From the NCBI GenBank assembly GCA_044358015.1, contig JBIKOO010000006.1:13891-77890 (forward strand): a stretch of 64,000 nt of DNA, in the 5' to 3' direction. Each line of letters starts with the position of its first letter. Within the stretch, counting starts at the first letter, position 1. This stretch comes from Casp-actino8 sp044358015 (GTDB taxonomy: Bacteria > Actinomycetota > Acidimicrobiia > Acidimicrobiales > Ilumatobacteraceae). The translations under genes and the position numbers were made by a program. Below are positions 1 through 7,531 of this stretch, piece after piece. The notes beneath the pieces are model-generated. The model did no database searches. It saw only the letters and a program-made list of their open reading frames with translations, and had not been told where the DNA came from.

Positions 1-415
1 CGTCCATGACACGAAGGCGCTCGGCCAACATGCGTACAACGCCGCGCAGAACCTTCGGGTTGTTGTCAAGTAATTCGCCTACGGGATCGTAGGGAATTTC
101 AAGAACTTCGCTCGGTTCAATGGCGCGAGCCATAGCCGAACGTGGACCACCATCAAGTAATCCCATTTCGCCGAAGAGATCTCCGGCTTCCATGAGAGCC
201 ACCATGCTCTCGCGCTTGTCGAGTTCGCTGGCAATCGCAATTGCGACGCGACCGCTGATGACGATGTACATCGACTCAGCTTCTTCACCTGCCTCAAACA
301 AGTGATCGCCACGCGAAAGTATGCGCTTTCGGCCAGTGGCAGCGATCGCGGAGACCTGTTCGGTCGGCGCGTCGCCAAAAAAATCGGTGCGGAGGAGGAC
401 GTCTTCGTAAGCCAT
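1..415 (-). CDS. Cyclic nucleotide-binding (Crp/Fnr-like) domain protein, partial
   Basis: Reading the minus strand gives an uninterrupted frame starting MAYEDVLLRTDFFGDAP and running off the left edge of the window. It has the cNMP-binding beta-barrel signatures: LSRGDHLFEAGEEAESMYIV near residues 33-52, then SGRVAIAI, and a phosphate-binding-cassette-like segment GDLFGEMGLLDGGPRSA near 80-95. The canonical cassette Arg-Ser pair appears as PRSAMA. After the barrel, a C-helix-like segment with RMLAERLRVMD is cut by the window end. An in-frame ATG at 424 would add three residues. The gene is divergent from ispD with only 20-30 bp between starts. Whether a DNA-binding domain or another effector follows cannot be seen. 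Confidence 0.85.
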   Translation of the reverse strand, partial: MAYEDVLLRTDFFGDAPTEQVSAIAATGRKRILSRGDHLFEAGEEAESMYIVISGRVAIAIASELDKRESMVALMEAGDLFGEMGLLDGGPRSAMARAIEPSEVLEIPYDPVGELLDNNPKVLRGVVRMLAERLRVMD

Positions 416-445
416 CAGAACCATACGGTACTACCCTCAACCCGT

Positions 446-1192
446 ATGTCCGATGTTCAGGCGACAACACCAGCGATAACTCCGCCGAATGGAGCCTCGC
501 CACAGATCTGGACAATTGTGGTCGCAGGTGGTTCAGGGCGTCGTTTTGGGACGATGAAGCAATACGAGATGATTGACGACCGCCGGGTGCTCGATCATGC
601 CATCGGGGTCGCGCTATCCAGTAGCGACGGGGTTGTCGTTGCTGTTCCGGTCGATGATGTCGCCGATGAAACGACCATCCATGCCCCTTATCCGCAGGTG
701 CGGGTGGTGCCGGGCGGTCCGACTCGAACTGCAAGTGTGCGAAATGGCCTGACTGCTGTACCTGCTGACGCAACGATGATTTTGGTGCATGATGCGGCGC
801 GACCATTTGCAACTGAACATTTGTATCGCTCAGTGATCGCCGCAGTTGTTTCCGGTGCCGACGGCTCGGTTCCGGGTTTGCCCGTTGTTGACACGGTGAA
901 GGTGATTGAAGTGGCGCACTCATCGGTGGTTGACGCAGTCGTTCCTCATGTTGTGAGTACACCTGATCGCGCCACTTTGGTTGCTGTGCAAACCCCGCAG
1001 GCATTTCGCGCAGAGATTTTGCGTCGGGCGTATATCCCCGAGATTGATGGCACCGATGATTCGTCATTGGTTGAGGCAATTGGCGGTACCGTCATAGTCG
1101 TGTCTGGTGAAGCAAACAATCGCAAAATTACGCATCCCGAAGATTTGGTGTGGGCGCGCGAATTCATTGCAAGTAAGCGGGCCAGTTCATGA
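446..1192 (+). CDS. ispD: 2-C-methyl-D-erythritol 4-phosphate cytidylyltransferase
   Basis: IspD joins CTP and methylerythritol 4-phosphate to make CDP-ME in the non-mevalonate isoprenoid pathway. The 248-residue product has the nucleotide-binding loop AGGSGRRFG at residues 27-35 followed by K38-Q39, the GGPTRTASVRNGL motif at 90-102, HDAARP at 115-120 and a C-terminal NRKITHPEDL. The frame is open upstream of 446, but ATG 446 gives the family's normal start apart from a short Pro-rich lead of about 20 residues. The stop overlaps the ispF start by four bases (ATGA), so the two are translated together. Confidence 0.95.
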   Translation: MSDVQATTPAITPPNGASPQIWTIVVAGGSGRRFGTMKQYEMIDDRRVLDHAIGVALSSSDGVVVAVPVDDVADETTIHAPYPQVRVVPGGPTRTASVRNGLTAVPADATMILVHDAARPFATEHLYRSVIAAVVSGADGSVPGLPVVDTVKVIEVAHSSVVDAVVPHVVSTPDRATLVAVQTPQAFRAEILRRAYIPEIDGTDDSSLVEAIGGTVIVVSGEANNRKITHPEDLVWAREFIASKRASS

Positions 1193-1692
1193 GTATTACC
1201 GGAGTACGCGTTGGCCAAGGTTTTGATATTCATCGTTTCAGCGATGATCCGAATCGACCGTTGGTTTTAGGTGGAGTCACATTTGAGGGTGCACGCGGAC
1301 TTGAAGGTCATAGTGACGCTGATGCAATTGCGCACGCATGTGCCGATGCATTGTTAGGTGCTGCTGGCCTTGGCGACATTGGTCAGCATTTTCCTGATAC
1401 CGATCCGCAATGGAAAGGTGTTGATTCGCTCAAGCTTCTCGATCACGTGGCCATGTTGGTACGTGCTCAAGGTTGGGTCATTGGCAACATCGATTGCAGC
1501 GCTGTCTGCGAACAACCAAAGTTGGCGCCGCGCCGCGAAGAGATGCAACAAAAGTTGTCGACGGCAACGGGGGCACCAGTCTCTGTGAAGGGACGTCGTG
1601 CAGAAGGTCTTGGTGCGCTCGGCCGTCAAGAAGGTATTGCTTGTTGGGCAGTTGCCGTGATTTTTCAAGTTGAAAATAGGAGTGAAGTCTGA
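1189..1692 (+). CDS. ispF: 2-C-methyl-D-erythritol 2,4-cyclodiphosphate synthase
   Basis: IspF cyclises CDP-ME 2-phosphate, a later step of the pathway served by the neighbouring ispD. The 167-residue protein shows the metal ligands D13 and H15 (GFDIHR) and H49 in the GHSDADAIAHACADALLGA region, then LGDIGQHFPDTD. The C-terminal substrate loop is unusual: where many homologues have VKATTTE it reads VKGRRAEGLGALGRQEG, so the Thr pair near the CDP phosphates is replaced by Arg-Arg. The length is normal. It overlaps ispD by 4 bp and shares one base with the rlmB start, making a tight three-gene operon. Confidence 0.95.
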   Translation: MSITGVRVGQGFDIHRFSDDPNRPLVLGGVTFEGARGLEGHSDADAIAHACADALLGAAGLGDIGQHFPDTDPQWKGVDSLKLLDHVAMLVRAQGWVIGNIDCSAVCEQPKLAPRREEMQQKLSTATGAPVSVKGRRAEGLGALGRQEGIACWAVAVIFQVENRSEV

Positions 1693-2732
1693 TGGCTGCA
1701 CGTAAAAGTTCCAGTCCTCGCCCCGTGTCAGGTGGCAAAGGAAAACCTGCACCAAAGCCAGCTGGCCGCGAGCGTCCAGCGTCGCGCAAAGTGTCGGCTG
1801 GCAAAGGAAAGCCTGCAGCTTCTGGTGGCCCCGTTGCCAAAGGTCGTAACCCCGGACCATCGAGTCGCGGTCCTCGCGTGCCTGATGCTCGAGGAGCCGC
1901 GCGTACCGGCCCCGTGCAAGCAGGACCAATTAAGCCCGGACGTGCTTCTGGTCGAGGTACTGGTCGTGCCACTGGTGACAAAGACGATGATCTCGGCGGC
2001 ACTCAAATTGAAGGTCGCCAAGCGGTACGCGAACTTCTCATTGCTGGTCGCCGCCGCACATTCGAGGTTTGGATTGCTGGTGATCTTGATGAAAGCGATG
2101 TGGTTGAAGACATCAAGCAACTCGCGCGTGCGAACCGCGTGCCGGTGATTGAAGTCAGTCGGAAGAAACTTGATTACACCGCACGCAGCGAAGCCCCGCA
2201 AGGAGTCTTGGCCCACGCCGAACCATTGCCTTCGGTTCCGATTGATGCATTGCTACGTCGTCGTCCCGGCAAAGCACCGTTCTTGGTTGCCGTTGATGGC
2301 GTCACCGATCCAGGCAACTTGGGCGCACTGTTGCGCTGTTGCGATGGTGCCGGCGTTGACGGAGTGATTTTGCCGCGTCACCGCAGTGTGCACATCACAC
2401 CGACTGTGGCTAAAACATCCGTTGGCGCAATTGAGTATGTACCGATGTCAGTTGTGGGTGGCCTGCCCACCACATTGGCTCGGATGCGCGAACTGGGCAT
2501 TTGGGTAGTGGGTCTTGACGATGCGGCCGACAAGTCGCTGTTTGAACTCGGAGACTTGGCGACTGAGGGAATTTGTTTGGTCATGGGAGCTGAAGGAACG
2601 GGGTTATCCCGCCTTGTTCGCGAACGCTGTGACCTGATTGTGAGCATTCCGATGAAGGGTCGCCTCAGTTCATTGAATGTTTCTGTGGCAGCGTCGCTCG
2701 CCACATATGAAGTCGCCCGTCATCGTCGCTAG
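1692..2732 (+). CDS. rlmB: TrmH/SpoU-family rRNA 2'-O-methyltransferase (RlmB-like)
   Basis: This is a SPOUT methyltransferase of the TrmH/RlmB group, which methylates a 23S rRNA ribose using SAM. Residues 1-100 are a disordered, highly basic, Pro/Gly/Lys-rich extension with KGKPA repeats, probably for RNA contact. The substrate-binding domain starts at GRQAVRELL (about 108). The SPOUT knot motifs are DPGNLGALLRCCDGAGV (206-222), MGAEGTGLSR (298-307) and IPMKGRLSSLNVSVAASLATYE (319-340). It begins in the stop codon of ispF (TGATG), the usual actinobacterial ispDF-rlmB arrangement minus cysS. The RlmB name rests on motifs and context; another guanosine target is possible. Confidence 0.9.
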   Translation: MAARKSSSPRPVSGGKGKPAPKPAGRERPASRKVSAGKGKPAASGGPVAKGRNPGPSSRGPRVPDARGAARTGPVQAGPIKPGRASGRGTGRATGDKDDDLGGTQIEGRQAVRELLIAGRRRTFEVWIAGDLDESDVVEDIKQLARANRVPVIEVSRKKLDYTARSEAPQGVLAHAEPLPSVPIDALLRRRPGKAPFLVAVDGVTDPGNLGALLRCCDGAGVDGVILPRHRSVHITPTVAKTSVGAIEYVPMSVVGGLPTTLARMRELGIWVVGLDDAADKSLFELGDLATEGICLVMGAEGTGLSRLVRERCDLIVSIPMKGRLSSLNVSVAASLATYEVARHRR

Positions 2733-2757
2733 CCTGCAGGCGTTGCGTCAGCGACAC

Positions 2758-2829
2758 GCCGGGTTAGCTCAGTGGTAGAGCAACCGCCTTGTAAGTGGTA
2801 GGTCGTGGGTTCAATCCCCACACCCGGCT
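2758..2829 (+). tRNA. tRNA-Thr (anticodon TGT)
   Basis: The cloverleaf folds with acceptor arms GCCGGGT and ACCCGGC, D-arm GCTC..GAGC, anticodon stem ACCGC/GTGGT (one G-U pair) around the loop CTTGTAA, and T-arm GTGGG TTCAATC CCCAC. The discriminator base is T and CCA is not encoded. It lies 25 bp after rlmB and is followed 20 bp later by the end of the convergent udk gene. Confidence 0.95.
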
Positions 2830-2849
2830 CTCTTTGTACGGTGGTTGGG

Positions 2850-3482
2850 TCAGCGTAAAACTTCGCGAATACGTGCCACGAGCACATTGAATGCGGCGTC
2901 GTTTTGGCCGCCTTCAGGGAAAATCACGTCAGCGAAGCGCTTACTAGGCTCAACGAAAAATTCGTGACTAGGTCGAACAGTGGCCAAATATTGAGCAATC
3001 ACGCTGTCGTGCGTGCGTCCTCGATCGGTGATGTCGCGTTGGAGTCGTCGCGTGAGGCGAATGTCGGCAGGCGTGTCAACAAAAATCTTGAGATCAAAAA
3101 GTTCACGCAGGGCCGGATCAATCAAGGCCAAAATGCCTTCAAAAACGACGATTTGGGTGGGATGAATAACTTCGACCTCGGTTGAACGATTGTGATCGGC
3201 ATAGTCATAGACCGGAACTTCAATCGTGTTCCCAGCGATGAGGTCGGTGAGTTGCTTGATCATAAGGGGCCACTCAAAGGCATTGGGATGGTCGTAGTTG
3301 GCAGCCGCCCGAACCTCAAAGGCCTCGTGCGTGCGGTCGATGTAGTAGGCGTCTTGGCGAATCAAGGCCAGATTGTCGGGGCCAATGACCTCAACGAGTC
3401 GCTCGGCGACGGTCGTCTTGCCCGAGCACGTACCTCCAGCGACGCCAATAACGAAAGGCTTTGCGGCATTTTCCCTGCTCAT
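2850..3482 (-). CDS. udk: Uridine kinase
   Basis: Udk phosphorylates uridine and cytidine in pyrimidine salvage. ATG 3482 gives 210 residues, the family norm; an upstream in-frame ATG at 3572 would add 30 unconserved residues. It has Walker A GGTCSGKT at 16-23, DAYYID, YDHPNAFEWPLM (nucleoside-binding region), PVYDYADHNR, VVFEGILAL (Walker B-like) and the lid sequence RLQRDITDRGRT. It is convergent with tRNA-Thr and divergent from the DUF3263 gene. Confidence 0.93.
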   Translation of the reverse strand: MSRENAAKPFVIGVAGGTCSGKTTVAERLVEVIGPDNLALIRQDAYYIDRTHEAFEVRAAANYDHPNAFEWPLMIKQLTDLIAGNTIEVPVYDYADHNRSTEVEVIHPTQIVVFEGILALIDPALRELFDLKIFVDTPADIRLTRRLQRDITDRGRTHDSVIAQYLATVRPSHEFFVEPSKRFADVIFPEGGQNDAAFNVLVARIREVLR

Positions 3483-3588
3483 GCACACAGGAGAGTAGTC
3501 GCTAGCGGCTCTTATAGCACCCTTGTTAGCGAGAAATGGTTTCTGTCGGTGCTTGTATTGGGGCACCTCCAACGGGCAGGCTTAAGGC

Positions 3589-3849
3589 ATGTCCCTAAGC
3601 GAACGTGAACAAGCAATCCTGGATTTTGAACGGGGCTGGTGGACCGAAGATGGCGTTAAAGACCTGATGTTGCGCGAGCGCTTCAGTTGTTCGGCTGATG
3701 ATTACTACAACGAATTGAACAGGCTGCTGGATACCGCCGAAGCATTGGCGTACGATCCTCTTGTTGTTCGCCGTTTACAAAGGGCGCGTGAACGACGTCG
3801 TCGTATGCGTCTTGATGGCGCTTCTGAGTCCGGAGGGTTACAAGCATGA
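3589..3849 (+). CDS. DUF3263 family protein
   Basis: This 86-residue actinobacterial protein starts LSEREQAILDFERGWW, which is the DUF3263 signature, and ends with an Arg-rich helix (RRLQRARERRRRMR). The layout resembles a small helix-turn-helix (SRDDYYNELNRLL-like helix at about 40-55), so a DNA-binding role is possible but unproved. It overlaps the next gene by four bases. In Mycobacterium tuberculosis the same two families are neighbours (Rv0430-Rv0431), so the pair is an old actinobacterial unit. Confidence 0.85.
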   Translation: MSLSEREQAILDFERGWWTEDGVKDLMLRERFSCSADDYYNELNRLLDTAEALAYDPLVVRRLQRARERRRRMRLDGASESGGLQA

Positions 3850-4460
3850 ACACAGAAGATGCCAATGAATCAACAGGTCGTGGTGGCCGAGGTGGCGCGA
3901 ACGGCGTCAGCGTTTCAACCACACTGAGTGTGATTGTCGCTGCGATTGCCGTCTTGCTCGGTTTCTTAATTTTGCGTGATGTCAATCGTGATCGCGATGA
4001 TGTCAGTGCACCTATCACGACTGAAGCAGCAATCGTTGATCCCACCGGAGAATCAAGTGTTGCACCTACCGAAACAACCACGCTTCCACGCAGTGGTTTC
4101 AAGGTTTTAGTTGCCAATGCTTCTGGAGTGACTGGTTCGGCTGGACAGATGTCGACTGCACTGCAGTCAGAACAATTCATTGTTTCGCAACCCATCAACG
4201 CTGATGTCACGTACGGTAAGCAAAGCGTCACGGTTGTTTTCTATGTGCCCGGATATGAAGCAGGCGCAACAGCTGTCGCCGAAATTTTGGGCGGCATACA
4301 AATTCAGCCTGTTGCAACACCAGCACCAGTTGAAGGTGGTTCACTTGGCGAAGCACAAGTCTTAGTCATGCTGGGGACCGACCTCGCTGGCAAGTTGTTG
4401 CCAGGTGCATTACCCGCAGCTCCGGTTGACACCACGACAACAACTGTCGCCCCCGCCTGA
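3846..4460 (+). CDS. LytR_C domain envelope protein (VirR-like)
   Basis: The 204-residue protein has a short Gly-rich cytoplasmic N-terminus, one membrane segment at about residues 24-42 (TLSVIVAAIAVLLGFLIL), a Thr/Glu/Pro linker and a periplasmic LytR C-terminal domain starting FKVLVANASGVTGSAGQMS. It ends in a Thr-rich tail. The domain binds cell-wall components in related proteins; the M. tuberculosis counterpart beside a DUF3263 gene is VirR. Overlap with the upstream gene implies one transcript. Exact function here is inferred from context. Confidence 0.82.
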   Translation: MNTEDANESTGRGGRGGANGVSVSTTLSVIVAAIAVLLGFLILRDVNRDRDDVSAPITTEAAIVDPTGESSVAPTETTTLPRSGFKVLVANASGVTGSAGQMSTALQSEQFIVSQPINADVTYGKQSVTVVFYVPGYEAGATAVAEILGGIQIQPVATPAPVEGGSLGEAQVLVMLGTDLAGKLLPGALPAAPVDTTTTTVAPA

Positions 4461-4461
4461 T

Positions 4462-5502
4462 TTATTGCGGAGAGATTTGCCGTAGTAATTCAAGTGCTGC
4501 GTGCTCAATGCACCACAGTGGTTCATTCATTGCTTTGTCGTGACCATACATTTCAGTCAACGAAATTAAGGGTTTAGGTCGCACGACTTCTGCATCAAGT
4601 TCGGCATCAAATTCGTACATGCCGACAATGGCTGCGACTGGCGTTTTGAAATGTTGACAGTTGTCAATGACGCCACCGACAACTTTCCCGTCGTAACTGG
4701 TGTGATCAAGTTGGCCTTCACCAGTGATCACAAGATCAGCGTTCTTGATGCGATCGCTCAGATTTAATTCATCGGCAACCATGTCAAAACCCGGAATCAA
4801 TTTGCCACCGAGTGCAACGAGTCCACCAGCTAATCCTCCGGCTGCACCGCCGCCTTCAATGAGTGAAACATCAACACCGCAGTTTTCGAGATACATCTGC
4901 ACCAAACGTTCGAGACGTCCGGTGAGTAGTCGTACTTGACTTGGTGTTGCACCTTTTTGTGGGCCGAAAACTTTTGCTGCATCAACAAAACGCGTCGTCA
5001 CATCACAGGCAACTAAAAACTCAACTGCCTTCAGTCGAGCTGGTGCATGAATCGCGCGCACTGCTCCAAGGCCACCATCGGTCGTTGCTGAACCACCTAG
5101 ACAAACAATGATGCGTTCGGCGCCGAGATCGAGCGCCTTGTCAATCAGTTCGCCAGTTCCGGTTGTAGAAGCCGAGACCGCATCATTTTTTGTTGGGCCA
5201 CCGACGAGCGAGAGGCCAGAGGCGCGAGCCATTTCAATGACTGCGGTGCCGTTGTGAAAGCGCCACTGTGTTTTCACTGGATCGCCAAGTGGGCCGGTCA
5301 CTATTGATTCACGATTTGGTCCACCCAAAATGTCGAGGGTTCCTTCGCCACCATCGGCCAGTGCCAGTTCGTCGCAGTCGTGCCCGAGCTCCCAACAGGC
5401 GTGTCCGATCGCTTTGGCGACATCAGCGGCGGAAGCAGTTCCTTTGAATTTGTCAACTGCAGCCAAAACACGCACGGAGTCAGTCTTGCGCTTGGTTGCC
5501 AA
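4462..5502 (-). CDS. Glycerate kinase (GarK/GlxK family)
   Basis: This enzyme phosphorylates D-glycerate to a phosphoglycerate, feeding glyoxylate or serine carbon into glycolysis. The 346-residue sequence has the family landmarks DKFKGTASA (17-25), LADGGEGTLD, VCLGGSATTDGGLGA (about 134-148), EGGGAAGGLAGGL and TGEGQLDHTSYDGKV. The stop lies 1 bp from that of the convergent LytR_C gene. The product (2- or 3-phosphoglycerate) cannot be read from the sequence. Confidence 0.9.
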   Translation of the reverse strand: MATKRKTDSVRVLAAVDKFKGTASAADVAKAIGHACWELGHDCDELALADGGEGTLDILGGPNRESIVTGPLGDPVKTQWRFHNGTAVIEMARASGLSLVGGPTKNDAVSASTTGTGELIDKALDLGAERIIVCLGGSATTDGGLGAVRAIHAPARLKAVEFLVACDVTTRFVDAAKVFGPQKGATPSQVRLLTGRLERLVQMYLENCGVDVSLIEGGGAAGGLAGGLVALGGKLIPGFDMVADELNLSDRIKNADLVITGEGQLDHTSYDGKVVGGVIDNCQHFKTPVAAIVGMYEFDAELDAEVVRPKPLISLTEMYGHDKAMNEPLWCIEHAALELLRQISPQ

Positions 5503-5542
5503 GATGCAGGAATTTTAGTTGGGATATTCCTGACCGAGTAGG

Positions 5543-5554
5543 TAGGGTTTTGGT
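5543..5554 (+). promoter_or_regulatory. Leaderless -10 element of the cysO-like gene
   Basis: TAGGGT at 5543-5548 fits a TANNNT -10 box and is followed by six bases before ATG 5555, so transcription would start at or next to the start codon. The same geometry recurs upstream of many genes in the window (for example 21165, 27336, 53975). Confidence 0.5.
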
Positions 5555-5830
5555 ATGTCCGTGACCGTTCGCATTCCGACAACCCTTCGTCCACTCTCGG
5601 GTGGAAACTCCACCGTGTCTGTTGAGGGTGTGACCCTGGGCGAAGTGTTGGCCAATCTCGAGTCAGCGCACCCCGGATTTAAGGATCGTTTGTTTGACGA
5701 CAATGGCGGTTTGCGCCGCTTCGTGAACTTGTTTGTCGCTGATGACGATGTGCGTTACTTGCAGGGTCTGGAGACTCCGGTGCCGGCGGGCGAAACTGTG
5801 AGCATCATTCCTGCTGTCGCTGGCGGCTGA
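5555..5830 (+). CDS. cysO: CysO/ThiS/MoaD-type ubiquitin-like sulfur carrier
   Basis: A 91-residue beta-grasp protein that ends in the Gly-Gly tail (PAVAGG) needed for C-terminal adenylation and thiocarboxylate formation. The N-terminus VTVRIPTTLRPLSGG, the middle LRRFVNLFVADDDVRYLQGL and the C-terminus IIPAVAGG closely follow actinobacterial CysO, the carrier used with CysM and Mec for cysteine synthesis. Those partners are not next to it here, and a MoaD role in molybdopterin synthesis remains possible. No Shine-Dalgarno is seen; transcription looks leaderless. Confidence 0.85.
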   Translation: MSVTVRIPTTLRPLSGGNSTVSVEGVTLGEVLANLESAHPGFKDRLFDDNGGLRRFVNLFVADDDVRYLQGLETPVPAGETVSIIPAVAGG

Positions 5831-5838
5831 TCAGAAAC

Positions 5839-7311
5839 TTAGGCTGCTGAAGACAACAGTTCTAAGAATTCACGTCGACGCTTAGGTCCGAGTGGGACTT
5901 CAGCAGGTCGATTTTCGCGATCTTGCCAAATGGCGAACACGCGATTCATAACTTCGGGATTGTTCATCATTGCATCAGGTGCAGTGAGCAAATTGAGATT
6001 GCGCATGAATGCACGCAAGACCACTGGGTCGTAACGCAACGCTGGCAACAATCCTTCGCGCAAAACTGAACGCATAAATGTTTTTGGATCGGCAGTGTCA
6101 ACATCGGGGTCATCGCCCTTCAACAACGACGATGACACGCGACGTGCTTCGGCATCTTGTTGAACGCCTGATAAATACCACGGGACAATGTCGCGTTGAA
6201 GAGCAGCGTCGTATTCGGTGGCGAGAGTCAAAAGGTCATCAGCATGATCGTTGATGGCTAGGGCCATGAGATGAGCGCCCCAATAACCAATCGAACAACC
6301 GCGTCCATATAACGGGTTCGTGCACAACACCGCATCACCAACAGGCAACATGCCAAGCACAAGTGGCTTTCCGTCGACGACGTAATGGCGTTGACGATTT
6401 AACAAACCAGCCATCACAAAGACCTCATCTACTAATGGCGTGGCGCGTCCATCAAGGTATGGAGCCGTTGCGCCTAATTTGCGCGCGGCTTCATCAAATG
6501 TTGCGGGATCAGAAAGTTTGGTACGAAGTTCAGCATCATCAGTTGGCGCGGCCAGGGTGATTGAGAACGTGTTGTTGTCGCCCACAAAAACGCCGTACTT
6601 GATATACCCAAGATCGCCCCCGATAGGGCCATTTCGCGGGGGATAGGTCTGACCAGGATTCAGTCGATAAAACCGCGACGTGTAGATAATGCCGGTGTCT
6701 TCAACTTCTTCTTGAACGGGACCGACACCGATGTCATTAAGCCAATCGGGCAAAGCTGAACGACGACCACCAGCAACGACGACAAGGTCGGCGGTGAGTT
6801 GCGAACCATCTTCAAGGGTGACACCAGTAATTCTCTTCAATCTGGTGACGGCATCAACTTCGTGAACGAGACCGTTAACTCCGACTCCGGTTTTGAAAGT
6901 GACGCGACCATCGTCAAGCACAACTCGACGTAGCACCCACTCAAAAGTGGTGCGGCGACACGTGAGCATGTTGAGTTCGGCGTCTTCGGGTTCGGGAACA
7001 AAGCCCGCCATCGTGGCTGGCAGATCTTCGCCAAATTTGATTTCGGTGGCGCCGGCTTCGAACAACTTGTCGAGTACGTCGGGTTCGTTGGCCTTGAGCA
7101 GCGACACCAGACGAGCCAAGAATGCGTGGCTGTGGCGAACCTGGGGGGCACCTCGACGGTCCCATTCGAAGGCCTCGTCAGCATTTTCGGGCATGGGCGT
7201 GTCGTCACGTTCAAGAACAGTGATGTGGTGGCCGGCTCGGCTGAGTTTGAGGGCTGTGGATAAGCCCGAGATTCCTCCGCCAACGACGATGATGTCCAGG
7301 TTCGTGGTCAT
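5839..7311 (-). CDS. FAD-dependent oxidoreductase, PHBH/halogenase-like fold
   Basis: This 490-residue flavoprotein opens with DIIVVGGGISGLSTALKLS, the Rossmann FAD motif at residues 6-24, and ends the first strand pair with ERDD. A DG motif region (LTADLVVVAGGRRSALPDWL) lies near 185-205, and LPVGDAVLCTNPLYGRGCSIG near 330-350 is the second FAD-binding GD motif typical of aromatic hydroxylase/geranylgeranyl reductase/halogenase folds. No Lys of the halogenase active site is obvious. ATG 7311 is chosen because the Rossmann strand follows at once; an ATG at 7359 would add 16 residues. Substrate unknown. It is convergent with cysO and divergent from groEL. Confidence 0.8.
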   Translation of the reverse strand: MTTNLDIIVVGGGISGLSTALKLSRAGHHITVLERDDTPMPENADEAFEWDRRGAPQVRHSHAFLARLVSLLKANEPDVLDKLFEAGATEIKFGEDLPATMAGFVPEPEDAELNMLTCRRTTFEWVLRRVVLDDGRVTFKTGVGVNGLVHEVDAVTRLKRITGVTLEDGSQLTADLVVVAGGRRSALPDWLNDIGVGPVQEEVEDTGIIYTSRFYRLNPGQTYPPRNGPIGGDLGYIKYGVFVGDNNTFSITLAAPTDDAELRTKLSDPATFDEAARKLGATAPYLDGRATPLVDEVFVMAGLLNRQRHYVVDGKPLVLGMLPVGDAVLCTNPLYGRGCSIGYWGAHLMALAINDHADDLLTLATEYDAALQRDIVPWYLSGVQQDAEARRVSSSLLKGDDPDVDTADPKTFMRSVLREGLLPALRYDPVVLRAFMRNLNLLTAPDAMMNNPEVMNRVFAIWQDRENRPAEVPLGPKRRREFLELLSSAA

Positions 7312-7405
7312 ACGGCAAGGGTAGGCGGTGCGACGCAGAATTGTCTGATTTGGCGACAAGAACCACCTCGAGCCCGGGTGAAACCCCGCTTCGCTAGTTG
7401 TCGCC

Positions 7406-7432
7406 TTAGCACTCCCGCCTCTAGAGTGCTAA
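7406..7432 (+). promoter_or_regulatory. CIRCE operator (HrcA site) upstream of groEL
   Basis: The sequence is TTAGCACTC, nine bases, GAGTGCTAA: an exact match to the consensus CIRCE inverted repeat, about 100 bp upstream of the groEL start. It implies heat-shock repression by an HrcA protein, whose gene is not in the window. Confidence 0.95.
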
Positions 7433-7434
7433 CT

Positions 7435-7509
7435 GCTGTTCACGGCTGAGTTTGCTCCCGTGAACAGCGCATAACACTCCATCGATAGTCCGTCGATCGT
7501 TCGATCGAC
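7435..7509 (+). promoter_or_regulatory. Two perfect hairpins in the groEL leader
   Basis: Downstream of CIRCE the 5' leader holds an 11-bp perfect inverted repeat (GCTGTTCACGG at 7435-7445 and CCGTGAACAGC at 7458-7468, 12-nt loop) and a second 8-bp one (GTCGATCG at 7492-7499, CGATCGAC at 7502-7509). They end 22 bases before the start codon. They could be mRNA-stabilising structures, a further operator, or part of post-transcriptional heat control. Confidence 0.6.
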
Positions 7510-7531
7510 ATCCCAACGAAAGTGACAACAA

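Noticed and set aside
294..1079. A 261-codon minus-strand frame opposite ispD
   Set aside because: ispD has all catalytic motifs; the antisense translation has none, and it overlaps the cyclic-nucleotide-binding gene in another frame.
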